64,000 nt of DNA, taken from positions 5,456,001 through 5,520,000 of the forward strand of contig NZ_CP079863.1 of NCBI RefSeq assembly GCF_025263485.1, read 5' to 3'. Every line of letters starts with the position of its first letter. Position 1 is the first letter of the stretch. This stretch comes from Mycobacterium sp. SMC-2. GTDB taxonomy: Bacteria > Actinomycetota > Actinomycetes > Mycobacteriales > Mycobacteriaceae. Below, piece by piece: positions 26,523-35,569 of the stretch. A model generated the notes under the pieces. It had not been told where the DNA came from and did no database searches. It saw nothing but the letters and a program-made list of their open reading frames with translations. The translations under genes and the position numbers were made by a program.

Positions 26523-27359
26523 ATGACGGGACGAGTCGAAGGCAAGGTCGCGTTCATCACCGGTGCGGCCCGCGGTCAGGGGCGTAGTCACGCAGTCCGG
26601 CTGGCGCAGGAGGGCGCGGACATCATCGCGGTCGACATCTGCAAGCCGATCGAGGGTGGATTGGTTCCGCCTTCCACGCCGGAGGATTTGGCCGAGACCG
26701 CCGACCTCGTCAAGGGTCACAACCGCCGCATCTTCACAGCCGAGGTCGATGTGCGTGATTTCGACGCGCTGAAAGCCGCGGTGGACACCGGCGTGGAGCA
26801 GCTGGGACGGCTGGACGTCATCGTGGCTAATGCCGGCACCGCCAAGGGCGGCGATACGCTGGAGAAGACCAGTGAAGAAGACTGGCAGGATGTAATCGAC
26901 GTCAACCTGTCGGGTGTGTGGAAATCGGTGAAAGCCGGTGTGCCGCATCTGTTAGCGGGCGGACGCGGCGGCTCGATCATCCTGACCAGCTCGGTGGGCG
27001 GCCTGAAAGCCTACCCCCACACCGGAAACTATGTCGCCGCCAAACACGGTGTGGTGGGGCTGATGCGGGCGTTCGCGGTCGAGTTGGGCCAGCACATGAT
27101 TCGGGTCAACTCGGTGCATCCCACCCACGTCAATACGCCATTGTTGCTAAATGAGGTCACATTCGGGATGTTCCGGCCCGATCTGGAGAATCCCGGGCCC
27201 AACGACATCGCTCCGATCTGCCAGCTGTTCCACACATTGCCGATCCCGTGGGTCGAACCCGTTGACATCAGCAACGCGGTGCTGTTTTTAGCCTCCGACG
27301 AATCCCGCTACATCACCGGTGTCACGCTGCCGGTTGATGCCGGCAGCTGCCTGAAATAA
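26523..27359 (+). CDS. Mycofactocin-coupled short-chain dehydrogenase
   Basis: A 278-residue SDR of the mycofactocin-associated subfamily. Signs are the glycine motif GAARGQGRSHA near residues 13-23, the VDICKPI segment after the second strand, the inserts typical of this subgroup, NAGTA, and catalytic YVAAKHG. Such enzymes hold a non-exchangeable nicotinamide and pass electrons to mycofactocin. The biosynthetic mft genes are not in the window. It follows the P450 closely on the same strand and likely oxidises its alcohol product. The start is supported by GAGGTAACC before the ATG. Confidence 0.88.
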   Translation: MTGRVEGKVAFITGAARGQGRSHAVRLAQEGADIIAVDICKPIEGGLVPPSTPEDLAETADLVKGHNRRIFTAEVDVRDFDALKAAVDTGVEQLGRLDVIVANAGTAKGGDTLEKTSEEDWQDVIDVNLSGVWKSVKAGVPHLLAGGRGGSIILTSSVGGLKAYPHTGNYVAAKHGVVGLMRAFAVELGQHMIRVNSVHPTHVNTPLLLNEVTFGMFRPDLENPGPNDIAPICQLFHTLPIPWVEPVDISNAVLFLASDESRYITGVTLPVDAGSCLK

Positions 27360-27361
27360 AT

Positions 27362-27376
27362 CGGCTGGCCCAGCCG
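27362..27376 (+). terminator. Short GC-rich hairpin after the SDR
   Basis: CGGCTG-GCC-CAGCCG forms a 6-bp stem with a 3-base loop directly after the SDR stop codon. There is no T tract. It is a plausible terminator for the P450-SDR unit, which is convergent with the FAD monooxygenase gene. The rest of the gap up to 27572 shows no gene. Confidence 0.4.
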
Positions 27377-27572
27377 TGCGCGAATGGTAGTACCAGCCAC
27401 CGTGGGCCCTATTCCATCATCGACGCGAATGGCCTGACCGATGATTCAACGTGCCATAGCGAAGACGAGAAACACTGCTGCGCGGACGATCTCGTTATGC
27501 GATCAATGCGGTTGCGGGATCGCTGCTGGGCCAATACCAGCGTGCGACGAGCTCGACCCCGACCCCGGTTTG

Positions 27573-29234
27573 CTACCCAGCCGCGGCAGACATCGACGAC
27601 GTCGACCCCGGGCGCGTCACCTCGACTCCCGTCACACGGTCGAGCAGGGCGTCGACGTCGGGGAGCCGACGGCCTCGCCAAGCGACGTGCTGGTCGGGGC
27701 GAACGAGGATCAGCGGACCGGAGAGCAGGCCGACGGCGCCGGGATCGTCCACAGTCACGACTTGGAGAGGAAGGCCTCGCCGAGTTGCCGCGTCGACTAG
27801 GGTGTCGACCTTCGTCGCAGCGCCGACACCGACGTTCAGCAGGGTGAGGCCAGGGCCGAGGATGTCGTAGAGGGCGCGTCCGTCCTGCAGCCACAGGTGG
27901 GGGAGTCGACAGCCGGGTGTGGTCGATGGGTTGTAGGAGCCGATCTCGAAAGGCGGGGCTTGGCTCCCGTCCGGCCAAACTATGGGTGAGTCTGCGTAGT
28001 CGATGCCGAAGTTGAGTCCTACGCAGTCGAATTGGCTTCTGTCGTGAGTCGCAATGAGCTCGCCCATCCGCCGGCGCTCCTCCCGGCCTTCGGGGGTGTC
28101 GGCCTCGCAATCGGGCCCGACCCGCAGCAGCTCTTTGCTCTGCTTGAACCCGGTCGTGATGGCGCGCGCGACGCGTTCGCCAATGGGGCGGCGCTCTATC
28201 TCGTAAGTGTCGAGCAGCGGGTCGGGGGCCCAGCCGTTCAGCACGGCCGACAGCTTCCAGGACAGATCGACGGCGTCCCCGATTCCGGTGTTCATTCCGA
28301 ATCCGGCGTAGGGAGTCCACAGGTGGGCGGCGTCTCCGGCGAGGAACGCGCGACGGTCTCGGTAGCGTTCCGCGACGAGGGCCAGACCGGCCCAGCGTGT
28401 GTCGGCCAGGATCTCGAACTCGACCCGCCGGCCGACGATCCGGCGGAGAACCTCCGGCTGATCGACGGGCATGTCCGGTTTATCGGCGGGGACCTGCACA
28501 TGGATGAGGAATGTTTCGATGCCATCGACGGCAATCACGCTGTAGGTGCCTTCGTGGTTGCGCACCAGCGCCATCCAGACGCGGTCGGCACTTGATGCGG
28601 CAAGCTCCCGGGAGCGTATGTACATGGAGTACTGGTAGTGATTCAGCGCGGTGTCTCCTACCAGCGATACTCCCATCGCTCGTCGCACTGTGCTCGATCC
28701 CCCGTCGCACCCGACCACGTATCGGGCCTGCTCGCGCGTCCGACGGCCCGAGGCGTCCTCCAACAGGTCGACCTCGACGTGGTCGTCCATCTGCCGGTAG
28801 CCCTCGAGGCGCACCCCGCGGCGCAAGTCGACGCCGGGGAGCTTATGCAGCCGGCTCTCCAGGATGGGCTCGAAGTGCAGCTGGTTGACCTTGTGGTTGG
28901 GTTCGGCCGTCGGCCACAGGTCACTCGTCCAGGAGCCATCGAGCACTTGGCGGGACGAGGGGTAGGAGAAGCGGCAATACTCGGGACCCCCGTAGCGCAC
29001 CCGATATACGACGTCGGTGGGATGGTCAGGCGGCAGCCCGGCGCGACGGATGTCGTCTGCGAGGCCTAGCCGGCGGTAGTACTCCATCGTCCGGGAAGCG
29101 ACGTTGTTGCAGCGCGGGTACTCCACTGGACCCTCACGAGGATCGACGACGAGAGCGGTGACACCTCGCCACGCCAGATCCAGACCGAGCGTCATACCCA
29201 CCGGCCCCGCGCCGGCCACTATCACGTCATACAT
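27573..29234 (-). CDS. FAD-dependent aromatic monooxygenase
   Basis: A 553-residue class A flavin monooxygenase of the phenol hydroxylase/MhpA type. Motifs: GAGPVGM near residue 8 for ADP binding, VVGCDGGSSTVR (the DG motif) and FLAGDAAHLWTPYAGFGMNTGIGDA (the GD motif). A C-terminal thioredoxin-like domain follows (LLNVG onwards, with QHVAWRGRRLPD). It hydroxylates a phenolic ring using NAD(P)H. The start at 29234 follows GGGAGGG; the frame is open a further 36 codons. It follows a P450 on the same strand. A decayed copy of its C-terminus lies at 56760-56966. Confidence 0.9.
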   Translation of the reverse strand: MYDVIVAGAGPVGMTLGLDLAWRGVTALVVDPREGPVEYPRCNNVASRTMEYYRRLGLADDIRRAGLPPDHPTDVVYRVRYGGPEYCRFSYPSSRQVLDGSWTSDLWPTAEPNHKVNQLHFEPILESRLHKLPGVDLRRGVRLEGYRQMDDHVEVDLLEDASGRRTREQARYVVGCDGGSSTVRRAMGVSLVGDTALNHYQYSMYIRSRELAASSADRVWMALVRNHEGTYSVIAVDGIETFLIHVQVPADKPDMPVDQPEVLRRIVGRRVEFEILADTRWAGLALVAERYRDRRAFLAGDAAHLWTPYAGFGMNTGIGDAVDLSWKLSAVLNGWAPDPLLDTYEIERRPIGERVARAITTGFKQSKELLRVGPDCEADTPEGREERRRMGELIATHDRSQFDCVGLNFGIDYADSPIVWPDGSQAPPFEIGSYNPSTTPGCRLPHLWLQDGRALYDILGPGLTLLNVGVGAATKVDTLVDAATRRGLPLQVVTVDDPGAVGLLSGPLILVRPDQHVAWRGRRLPDVDALLDRVTGVEVTRPGSTSSMSAAAG

Positions 29235-29355
29235 CGGACCCTCCCGCCGAGATCGCGTCATCGACGCCCATGCACGAGACCTCCAAACTTCGCACCAGCG
29301 TCGCGCTTTCCGACTTCTCCCACCTTGCCGCCTCGGCCGCACAAGCGCTAAGGCG

Positions 29356-30603
29356 TCAGGGCTTCAGAATCAACGGAAGGTGATCCAAGCCGCGCATCAG
29401 CTGCGCGCGAGGGCGAACCACCCCGGCCTCGTCGATGTCGTAATTCGGGAAACGGGCGAGCAACTCTTCGAAAGCCACCTGGCCCTCCAGGCGAGCCAGG
29501 TTGGCACCCAGGCAGCGGTGGATCCCGAAGCCGAAGACGACCGGCCGATGGAACACCCGATGGATGTCAAACCGCTCCGGGTTCTCGTAGCAACGCTCGT
29601 CATGGTTGGCCGAGCCATGGTAGAGCATCACCCGGGAGTCTTTTGGAATGGTCACGCCGTGGAGCTCCACGTCCCGGGTGGTCCACCGCCCGTTCGGTGG
29701 TGCGGGGTTGTCCCAGCGCAGCATCTCGTCGACCGCCCCCGGAATGAGGCTTCGATCCCGCACCAGTTCGGCTCGCTGCTGGGGGTTCCACCAAAGCGCA
29801 ACGCTCCCATTGCCGATGAGGTTGGTGACTGTCTCGTGACCGGCGGTCGCCAAGAGCTGGAACTGCCAGGTGATCAGGTCGTCGCTGAGCCGTCGGGTGT
29901 TGCCGGATTCGTCGGCGACCTCGGCGGTGATCAACATCGAGATGATGTCGTCGCGGGGGCGCTTGCGCGTCTCGACCACCAGGTCCTGCACGAGAGCTAT
30001 CGACTCGATGATGGCAGCAATCGCGTCCTCTGTCGGACCGCTGCCCTTGACCGGATCCGATTGCCGCGCACCGGTGCGCTCGGTCAGTCGGCGGTAAGGT
30101 TCGCGCAACTCCTCGGGAAGGCCGATGAGCTCGCTGATGACGTCGAGAGGGAAACGCCAGGCGAAGTCCTGCATGATGTCGAACCGGTCGCGGCCCAGCG
30201 CGGTGTCCAGGTACTGCGCGGCGACCCGCCTCATGAACGGCTCCAGCTCAGCCATCCGGCGCGGGGTGAAGAGCCGGGAGAAGAGCTTTCGCATCCACGT
30301 GTGATCCGGCGGGTCTGTAGCGATCAGGAAAGGGATGTCCTTATCCACGCCCTCGATCGTTACCCCGTTGCCGGAAATGAAAGTCGCAGGGTCAAGGAAC
30401 GCGGCGAGCACGTCGTCATATCGGGTGAGGGCGTAAAAATTGAGCTCCGGGTTGTAATAGACGGGCGCCTCGTCGCGCATTCGCTTGTAGCACGGGTATG
30501 GGTTGTACTGGATTTCGGGATCGTACGGGTTGAATTCCACCGCGGCGTTCGCACTCGCCCCAGCCGTGTGCATCATCGAGGTGCCGATCGCAGACGACTT
30601 CAA
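29356..30603 (-). CDS. Cytochrome P450
   Basis: A 415-residue P450. Its I-helix is LATAGHETVTNLIG, with ExxR in DEMLRWDNP and haem loop FGFGIHRCLGANLARLEG. The TTG start at 30603 overlaps the stop of the upstream amidohydrolase (TTGA), implying translational coupling; an ATG nine codons later is the alternative. It belongs to a minus-strand unit of P450, amidohydrolase, P450 and FAD monooxygenase. A fragment similar to its ALTRYDDVLAAFLD segment survives at 56.7 kb. Confidence 0.9.
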   Translation of the reverse strand: MKSSAIGTSMMHTAGASANAAVEFNPYDPEIQYNPYPCYKRMRDEAPVYYNPELNFYALTRYDDVLAAFLDPATFISGNGVTIEGVDKDIPFLIATDPPDHTWMRKLFSRLFTPRRMAELEPFMRRVAAQYLDTALGRDRFDIMQDFAWRFPLDVISELIGLPEELREPYRRLTERTGARQSDPVKGSGPTEDAIAAIIESIALVQDLVVETRKRPRDDIISMLITAEVADESGNTRRLSDDLITWQFQLLATAGHETVTNLIGNGSVALWWNPQQRAELVRDRSLIPGAVDEMLRWDNPAPPNGRWTTRDVELHGVTIPKDSRVMLYHGSANHDERCYENPERFDIHRVFHRPVVFGFGIHRCLGANLARLEGQVAFEELLARFPNYDIDEAGVVRPRAQLMRGLDHLPLILKP

Positions 30604-31769
30604 AGCCCAAGGAATTCGGTGACGTTGCCGTTGACAATCCGCGCAGCCGCCTCAGGCCCCACCGCCTCGACGACCGCGGCCAGCGACTTCTCCGAATACC
30701 CGAATGTGCTTTCGTTGTGCGGATAATCCGACGACCACATCACCTTGTTGACGCCGATCCGGTCGATCAACTCCAGTCCCAGCGGATCGACCATGAAGGA
30801 CGCGCTCATGTGGTTGTCCCAGTAGTAGCGCACGTCGTGCTCGATGGGCCACTCCAACATGTGCCGGTACGACGCCAACAGATGTTCGGCGTCTTGCAGC
30901 GCCCACGGCACCCAGGCGATCCCGCCTTCGAACCAGCCGATCCGCAGCCTCGGGTGCCTGTCCAGGATGCCGCTGAAAATGTACTTGGAGAACATTTCCC
31001 GGAACCCGTCGACGTTGGTCATCATGCTGACGAGGATGGTGTTGAACTCGGACGGGATTTTCGGTGGGGTTTCACCGATGTGGTGGGTGACCGGCAGACC
31101 GGCCTCTTCGATCTCGTTCCATACCGGGGTCATCGCCGTGCTCGCGTAGTCGATAACATTGCCGTCCACATCCGTACCGGGATTCAGTGGCAGCAGGAAC
31201 GTCTTGAGCCCCAGTGATTTCAGCTCAGCGAGCGTCTTCCGGGCGCCTTGTGGATCCCACCAATTGATCAGCCCGACACCGTAGAAGTGCCCACCAGAGC
31301 GCTCCTGCAGCTCGGCGACATATTCGTTGTAGACGCGAAAGGCGAGCTCGCGAACCTCTTTGTCGGGGTAGTGGAAAAGCGCCAGGATAGCGTTGGGAAA
31401 GGCCAGCTCCTTGTCGACGCCGTCCTCGTACAACTCTTGGATCCGTGCCTCGATGTTGGCGCTTCCGGCCCCGGGCAGGTCGTCATACTGCATCACGACG
31501 GCGCTGAAGGTACCCCACAGGAACGACTTGCCTTGATGCCCAATGTGGTAGGCGCCGTTCTCGTGCCAGATGCGTGGCGCCTTGTCCTTGAGGTTGTCCG
31601 GAAATCGCTGGTAGAAGATGTCCTCGGTCAACGTAACGTGATTGTCTGCCGAGAAAACCACAGTGCCTTCCGGCAGACCGACATTGCTGCCGCTGGCATG
31701 GCCACGTCGATCCTTCGGAGCGCCCAACCCCTCAGGCGGGTAGAGCGAAAGAGTGGACTGGCTGGACAT
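30600..31769 (-). CDS. Amidohydrolase-family metal-dependent hydrolase
   Basis: A 389-residue amidohydrolase_2-type TIM barrel, more divergent from the two other copies in the window than those are from each other. Metal-site signs are SADNHVTLTED near residue 40, THHIGETPP in the middle and MWSSDYPHNES near the C-terminus. The start at 31769 has GGGAGGA six bases upstream; an open frame extends 15 codons further. It lies between two P450 genes and overlaps the downstream one by four bases. Substrate unknown; decarboxylase or hydrolase activity is expected. Confidence 0.82.
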   Translation of the reverse strand: MSSQSTLSLYPPEGLGAPKDRRGHASGSNVGLPEGTVVFSADNHVTLTEDIFYQRFPDNLKDKAPRIWHENGAYHIGHQGKSFLWGTFSAVVMQYDDLPGAGSANIEARIQELYEDGVDKELAFPNAILALFHYPDKEVRELAFRVYNEYVAELQERSGGHFYGVGLINWWDPQGARKTLAELKSLGLKTFLLPLNPGTDVDGNVIDYASTAMTPVWNEIEEAGLPVTHHIGETPPKIPSEFNTILVSMMTNVDGFREMFSKYIFSGILDRHPRLRIGWFEGGIAWVPWALQDAEHLLASYRHMLEWPIEHDVRYYWDNHMSASFMVDPLGLELIDRIGVNKVMWSSDYPHNESTFGYSEKSLAAVVEAVGPEAAARIVNGNVTEFLGL

Positions 31770-31836
31770 CGTTGATCCTCCCGATCGAACCGGCTTGGTT
31801 TTCGACATAGTCATCTGCGCCTCGCGGCATAGGCAT

Positions 31837-33078
31837 TCACCAATTCACTGGCAATTCATAAACGCCGTATGCGAGCCGGTCGTGCTTGAAGGGGATCTCC
31901 TCGATCGGTCGGGCCAATCTCAGTGTCGGGATACGGCGGAAGAGTGTTGGGAACAAGATCTGCAGCTCGGCGCGGGCAAGCTGCTGGCCCACACATTGAT
32001 GCCTGCCGTAGCCGAATCCGACGTGCTGGCCCGCGGTCGAACGGTACACGTCCAGCCGACCCGGTTCGTCGAAAACGTCGGCATCCCAGTTGGCCGGTGC
32101 CAGGTCGATGATGATGCCCTCACCGGCGCGGATGACCTCACCGGCGATCTCGATGTCCTCGACCGCGACCCGGCGCTGACCGTTTTGGATGATCGACAGG
32201 TAGCGCAGCAGCTCTTCCACGGCGTTCGCAATGACCTTTGGGTCGTCGGTGGCACGCAGCACGGCCAACTGCTCGGGCTGTTGCAGTAACGCCAGCGTGC
32301 CAAGCCCGATCATGTTCCCGGTGGTCTCGTGGCCGGCGATCAGCAGACCGGTAGCCAGGGCGGCAGCTTCCGGAACACTGAGCTCACCGACCTTGACCCG
32401 TTCGGCCAGGTCCGACACCGCGTCCTCGGCGGGGTTCTCCATCTTGGCCTCGACCAGGTTCGCGAGGTACTCCCTCAGACGGGTGATCCCCTCGACGACG
32501 TCCTCGCCTGTCGCGTACCGGGCGACGCCGACGTTGGCGTGCTGCTGGAAGAATTCGGCGTCCTCGTATGGCACACCCAGCAGTTGGCTGATTACCAGGG
32601 ACGGGATCGGCAGCGCCAGTGCGGTGACTATGTCGCCCGGCTGTGGTCCGGCGAGCATCGCGTCGATGTGTTCGTCGGTGATCTGCTGGATCGCCGGCCG
32701 CAGCCCTTCCACCCGCTTGAAGGTGAACGGCTTCGACAACATCCGCCGGAACCGGGTGTGATCTTCGCCGTCTGAGGTGAAGACTGAGCGCGGGCGCTTG
32801 CCGGCCATCAACGACATGCCCTCGTTCCAATGCGGGAATCCGGGGTGCCGGTCGTCGACACTGACGCGAGAATCGGAGAACAGCGTCCGCACCTCTTCGT
32901 AACCGGTGATGAGCCACGGCGTGCTGCCGTCCCAGATACGGACCCTGCTGAGTGGTTTCGACTCGGCGAGCGCCAGCACGCCCGGAGGCAGGGCAAAGGG
33001 GCAACCGGCCTGCCGGGCCATCGGATATTCCGGGACGTCAGAGGCCGCATCGGTTGTTGCGGTCGGGGTGTTTGCCAC
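31837..33078 (-). CDS. Cytochrome P450
   Basis: A 413-residue P450 whose N-terminal YPMARQAGCPFALPPG resembles the class of actinobacterial P450s that act on small macrocycles, terpenes or aromatics. I-helix LLIAGHETTGNMIG, ExxR EELLRYLS, haem loop FGYGRHQCVGQQLARAEL with the thiolate Cys. The GTG start at 33078 has GAGGAG five bases upstream. It is first in a minus-strand unit and divergent from the diiron-protein gene of module I, with which it shares a 285-base promoter region. Confidence 0.9.
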   Translation of the reverse strand: MANTPTATTDAASDVPEYPMARQAGCPFALPPGVLALAESKPLSRVRIWDGSTPWLITGYEEVRTLFSDSRVSVDDRHPGFPHWNEGMSLMAGKRPRSVFTSDGEDHTRFRRMLSKPFTFKRVEGLRPAIQQITDEHIDAMLAGPQPGDIVTALALPIPSLVISQLLGVPYEDAEFFQQHANVGVARYATGEDVVEGITRLREYLANLVEAKMENPAEDAVSDLAERVKVGELSVPEAAALATGLLIAGHETTGNMIGLGTLALLQQPEQLAVLRATDDPKVIANAVEELLRYLSIIQNGQRRVAVEDIEIAGEVIRAGEGIIIDLAPANWDADVFDEPGRLDVYRSTAGQHVGFGYGRHQCVGQQLARAELQILFPTLFRRIPTLRLARPIEEIPFKHDRLAYGVYELPVNW

Positions 33079-33363
33079 AGTCACTCCTCGATGCGGATGG
33101 CCAGCGCGGGCGGCCCGCGGAGGCGATTTCGGCACGCGTCGTTACCGTCCTGGGACGGACTCGCTCAACATGGCCTGGGGGCTGAGTCACGTAGTTGCTA
33201 TGTGCCCGAATACTCCCGTCTGACTGGGCGGTCCTGGGTTCTCGTTGGCGCTGAGGGGCGGGCGTCGCAGGCCTGACCGACGGGCGCGGTCCTTGACATC
33301 CCTGAACCCTCAGCGTAGTAAGAACTGAAAAAACTTAAATTAAACTACCGAATGGAGTCCGAG
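33079..33363. promoter_or_regulatory. Divergent promoter region, P450 / diiron protein
   Basis: Non-coding. The right end is AT-rich (33325-33350) and includes ATTAAACTACC at 33339-33349, nearly the same as ATTTAACTACC in the mce promoter region (17387-17397). A degenerate version of the 20-bp dyad is at 33196-33215 (TGCTATGT-GCCC-GAATACTC) but lacks the invariant TAC. No terminator or gene is visible. Confidence 0.35.
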
Positions 33364-34209
33364 ATGACAACGCCCTGGGATGGCCGCAGTCGCCCCACTC
33401 CTGTCTACGAGCCGGGCGCCCTGTCGCCGCAGGAATTCGAAGCGGCCTTCTGCGAGGCCTTAGTTCGTACCCTGGTGGAGTCAGGGATCTCGTCGGCCAT
33501 ACCGAAGGAGCTCGACGCCCCGGCCGCCCGGCTGTACCACGGCACATACCTGAAGTACATGTCCTTCTTCGCGTGGAAGTTCCCCAGCTGGCTGATGTCG
33601 GTCGCGTCGCTCTGCCCCTACCAGGATGTGCGCAGGGAGATCATCAACGACTGCGTCGACGAGGAGGTCGGTGACACTGACGCCGACGGCCAGTGCCACA
33701 TCGACCTGCTCTACGACGAGGCGGAGCTGTGTGGCGTCAGCCGCGAAGAGATCTTCACGGCCGAGCCGACCCCGACCATTATGGCCTGCATTCACGCGTG
33801 GGAGAACATGACCAGAACCCTCGGCTGGCTGCCCGGGTACGCCGCCATCGCTGGACTGGAGATCGCGATGTCCGAGCCGGCGTTGAAGGCCCGTGAGCGG
33901 ATAATCGGCAAAGAGGCAATGGCCAAGGCCGCGAAGGACCTGGGCGGCGTCACGTTCCATGAGCGGTTGGGCATGCCCGAGGGCTCGCTCAAATTCTTCG
34001 CCCTGCACTCCTACAAGGACCGGTTCCACGGCGGTGGTGAACTGGCGATGCTCGTGAAGTACGCGCACACACCAGCCCTGCAGCGGGAGGCGATCTGGGC
34101 GGTTAGCAACTCCTTCAAGATTTACACGCTGCAGGCGCACGAGGTGCGTCGACTAGCGGCTGAAGCCGCCGGAACGGTTTATAAGCCACAGCCCGCCCTG
34201 GTCAGTTGA
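33364..34209 (+). CDS. Haem-oxygenase-like diiron protein (iron-containing redox enzyme family)
   Basis: A 281-residue all-helical protein resembling the haem-oxygenase-like diiron oxidase group. Conserved acidic and His clusters are CVDEEVGD-DADGQCHIDLLYDEAE and the C-terminal HSYKDRFHGG (an H-x3-D-x2-H pattern), which look like metal ligands. Such enzymes oxidise or cleave substrates with O2; the substrate here is unknown. ATG 33364 is chosen over ATG 33352 because GGAG lies six bases upstream and the paralogue at 47410-48237 begins at the same point. A broken third copy is at 39789-40615. It is the first gene of module I. Confidence 0.75.
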   Translation: MTTPWDGRSRPTPVYEPGALSPQEFEAAFCEALVRTLVESGISSAIPKELDAPAARLYHGTYLKYMSFFAWKFPSWLMSVASLCPYQDVRREIINDCVDEEVGDTDADGQCHIDLLYDEAELCGVSREEIFTAEPTPTIMACIHAWENMTRTLGWLPGYAAIAGLEIAMSEPALKARERIIGKEAMAKAAKDLGGVTFHERLGMPEGSLKFFALHSYKDRFHGGGELAMLVKYAHTPALQREAIWAVSNSFKIYTLQAHEVRRLAAEAAGTVYKPQPALVS

Positions 34210-34273
34210 ACGTCGGACCTCCCACCACTCGGAACGAGGGACAAAGCCGCTGCGCGAGGGGAACGGACCGGGC

Positions 34274-34696
34274 GTGAGCTCTGACAATGAAATCCCGATC
34301 CCCGAGCCCGCACAGGAACTCCTGACGGGGTTGCGGATCGGCTACATCTCGACGATGCGGCCGGACGGGCGCATGTCTGTCGTGCCAGTCGGGGTCGTGC
34401 GCGAGGGCGATGTGCTGAAGATCAGTACGCTCTCGGACCGTCAGAAGGTCCGCAACCTCGAACGAGACCAGCGAATCACCGTTTGCGTTCCCGATCCCGA
34501 CAACCCCCGCCGCTACGTGGAGATCCGCGGGGTGGCGGAGCTCGCCGACGACGCTAATCGCGCGTACATCGACTCCTTCGCCCGCCAGTACATGGGTGTG
34601 GACAAATACCCCTACGACCCACCGGGCGCGACCAGAACCACCATCACCGTGCGGGCCGAACGTGTGTCGATGCCCAAGGTTCACGGATCCGGCTAG
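34274..34696 (+). CDS. PPOX-type, probably F420-dependent, oxidoreductase
   Basis: A 140-residue split beta-barrel protein. The pattern PIPEPAQELL, GYISTMRPDGRMSVVPVGVV, LKISTLSDRQKVRNLERD and VPDPDNPRRYVEIRG is that of the pyridoxamine-phosphate-oxidase-like flavin/F420 family in mycobacteria. It probably reduces an enone or similar intermediate with F420H2. It starts at a GTG 64 bases after the diiron gene. The paralogue at 39097-39531 shares the ending MPKVHGS. It is convergent with the TetR gene. Confidence 0.82.
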   Translation: MSSDNEIPIPEPAQELLTGLRIGYISTMRPDGRMSVVPVGVVREGDVLKISTLSDRQKVRNLERDQRITVCVPDPDNPRRYVEIRGVAELADDANRAYIDSFARQYMGVDKYPYDPPGATRTTITVRAERVSMPKVHGSG

Positions 34697-34770
34697 CTGG
34701 TCAGCGCAAGCTCACTCTTCTGCGCCGGTGTGGTGTGGCCTGCGCGGGCTCGGCGAGTAGTCGGGCGGAA

Positions 34771-35496
34771 TCAGCGCGTCGTGCGCCGCCAGGGGGCGTT
34801 GCGCCGCCAGCGGCGCGCAAGCTCACCCGCAGGAGCACGCTCGTCACGGGGCGTCCCTTGGGTACCTACGCCGAGCGCGCGATCGAAGACATATGCCAGC
34901 GCGTCCACGAGGTCGGCCGGTGAGCCAGTTCCCCACGCGCGGAGTTCGGGCTCGACCATGCAGGTACGGTCGAGCATCATCGTGAGCGCAGCGCCAAGGC
35001 TCACGTGGCTGATCGCCGGATCGATGCGGCCCTCGCGTTGTCCCTTCTGGATGAACGACTCGAGGGCGGCAATCATCGGAGTGAACGCCTCGGCGCGTAC
35101 TTTTTGAAAGCGCTCGTCGCCCGAAGTCACCGCAACGTTGCGGGCCCACAGGACCGCACGGTGAGCCTCCCAATACTCGAAGTAGCGGGCGATGAAGCTT
35201 CGGGTACTTTCAGCGTGGCCGTCGCCGTTGGTCAGGCCTTCATCCTCGAACGAGAACTCCGGCAGGAAGCCCCCAATTTCTTCGCACAGCGCGAGGATCG
35301 CCTCGTCGAGATCGTTGAAGTACTGGTAGAAGGCGGGCGGCGAGATTCCAACCTCGTCCGCTACGTCCGCCAGCCGCAGGCCGCGCAGGCCCTGCTGCTC
35401 GATGGCGCCGGCGACGGCCTCGAGGATCCGTTGGCGCGTACGAATTCCACGTTGACCTAGCGGCTGTCCATCAGCCGATGTCGGGACGGACGTCAT
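34771..35496 (-). CDS. TetR-family transcriptional regulator
   Basis: A 241-residue TetR regulator. The N-terminal helix-turn-helix is near residues 20-65 (RTRQRILEAVAGAIEQQG, ADVADEVGISPPAFYQYFND). The ligand-binding domain follows, and the C-terminus is rich in Arg. It is divergent from the P450 at 35570, with only about 73 bases between the starts, so it most likely controls that P450 and its extradiol-dioxygenase partner and represses itself. It could also act on other module I genes. Confidence 0.88.
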   Translation of the reverse strand: MTSVPTSADGQPLGQRGIRTRQRILEAVAGAIEQQGLRGLRLADVADEVGISPPAFYQYFNDLDEAILALCEEIGGFLPEFSFEDEGLTNGDGHAESTRSFIARYFEYWEAHRAVLWARNVAVTSGDERFQKVRAEAFTPMIAALESFIQKGQREGRIDPAISHVSLGAALTMMLDRTCMVEPELRAWGTGSPADLVDALAYVFDRALGVGTQGTPRDERAPAGELARRWRRNAPWRRTTR

Positions 35497-35569
35497 GGGT
35501 CGGAACTATACCTCGGGAGTTTTCCTAATTAACTTCACTTTGGCCGGGGGCACGGTGTACCTTGCGTCC
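35497..35569. promoter_or_regulatory. tetR / P450 divergent promoter
   Basis: 73 bases between the divergent start codons. It contains the AT-rich run TAATTAACTT (35526-35535) and GTTTTCC at 35518-35524. I see no perfect dyad, although GGAACT and AGTTTTCC (35503-35525) are roughly inverted. It probably contains the TetR operator. Confidence 0.35.

Noticed and set aside
29104-30726. A long plus-strand open frame (540 codons) opposite a P450
   Set aside because: It lies antisense to a P450 with all catalytic motifs, is rich in Arg and His and shows no motif. It is a GC-bias shadow.
33196-33215. Degenerate dyad-like sequence in the P450/diiron divergent promoter
   Set aside because: Spacing is right but the TAC of the first half is missing and the second half matches only at four of eight positions.
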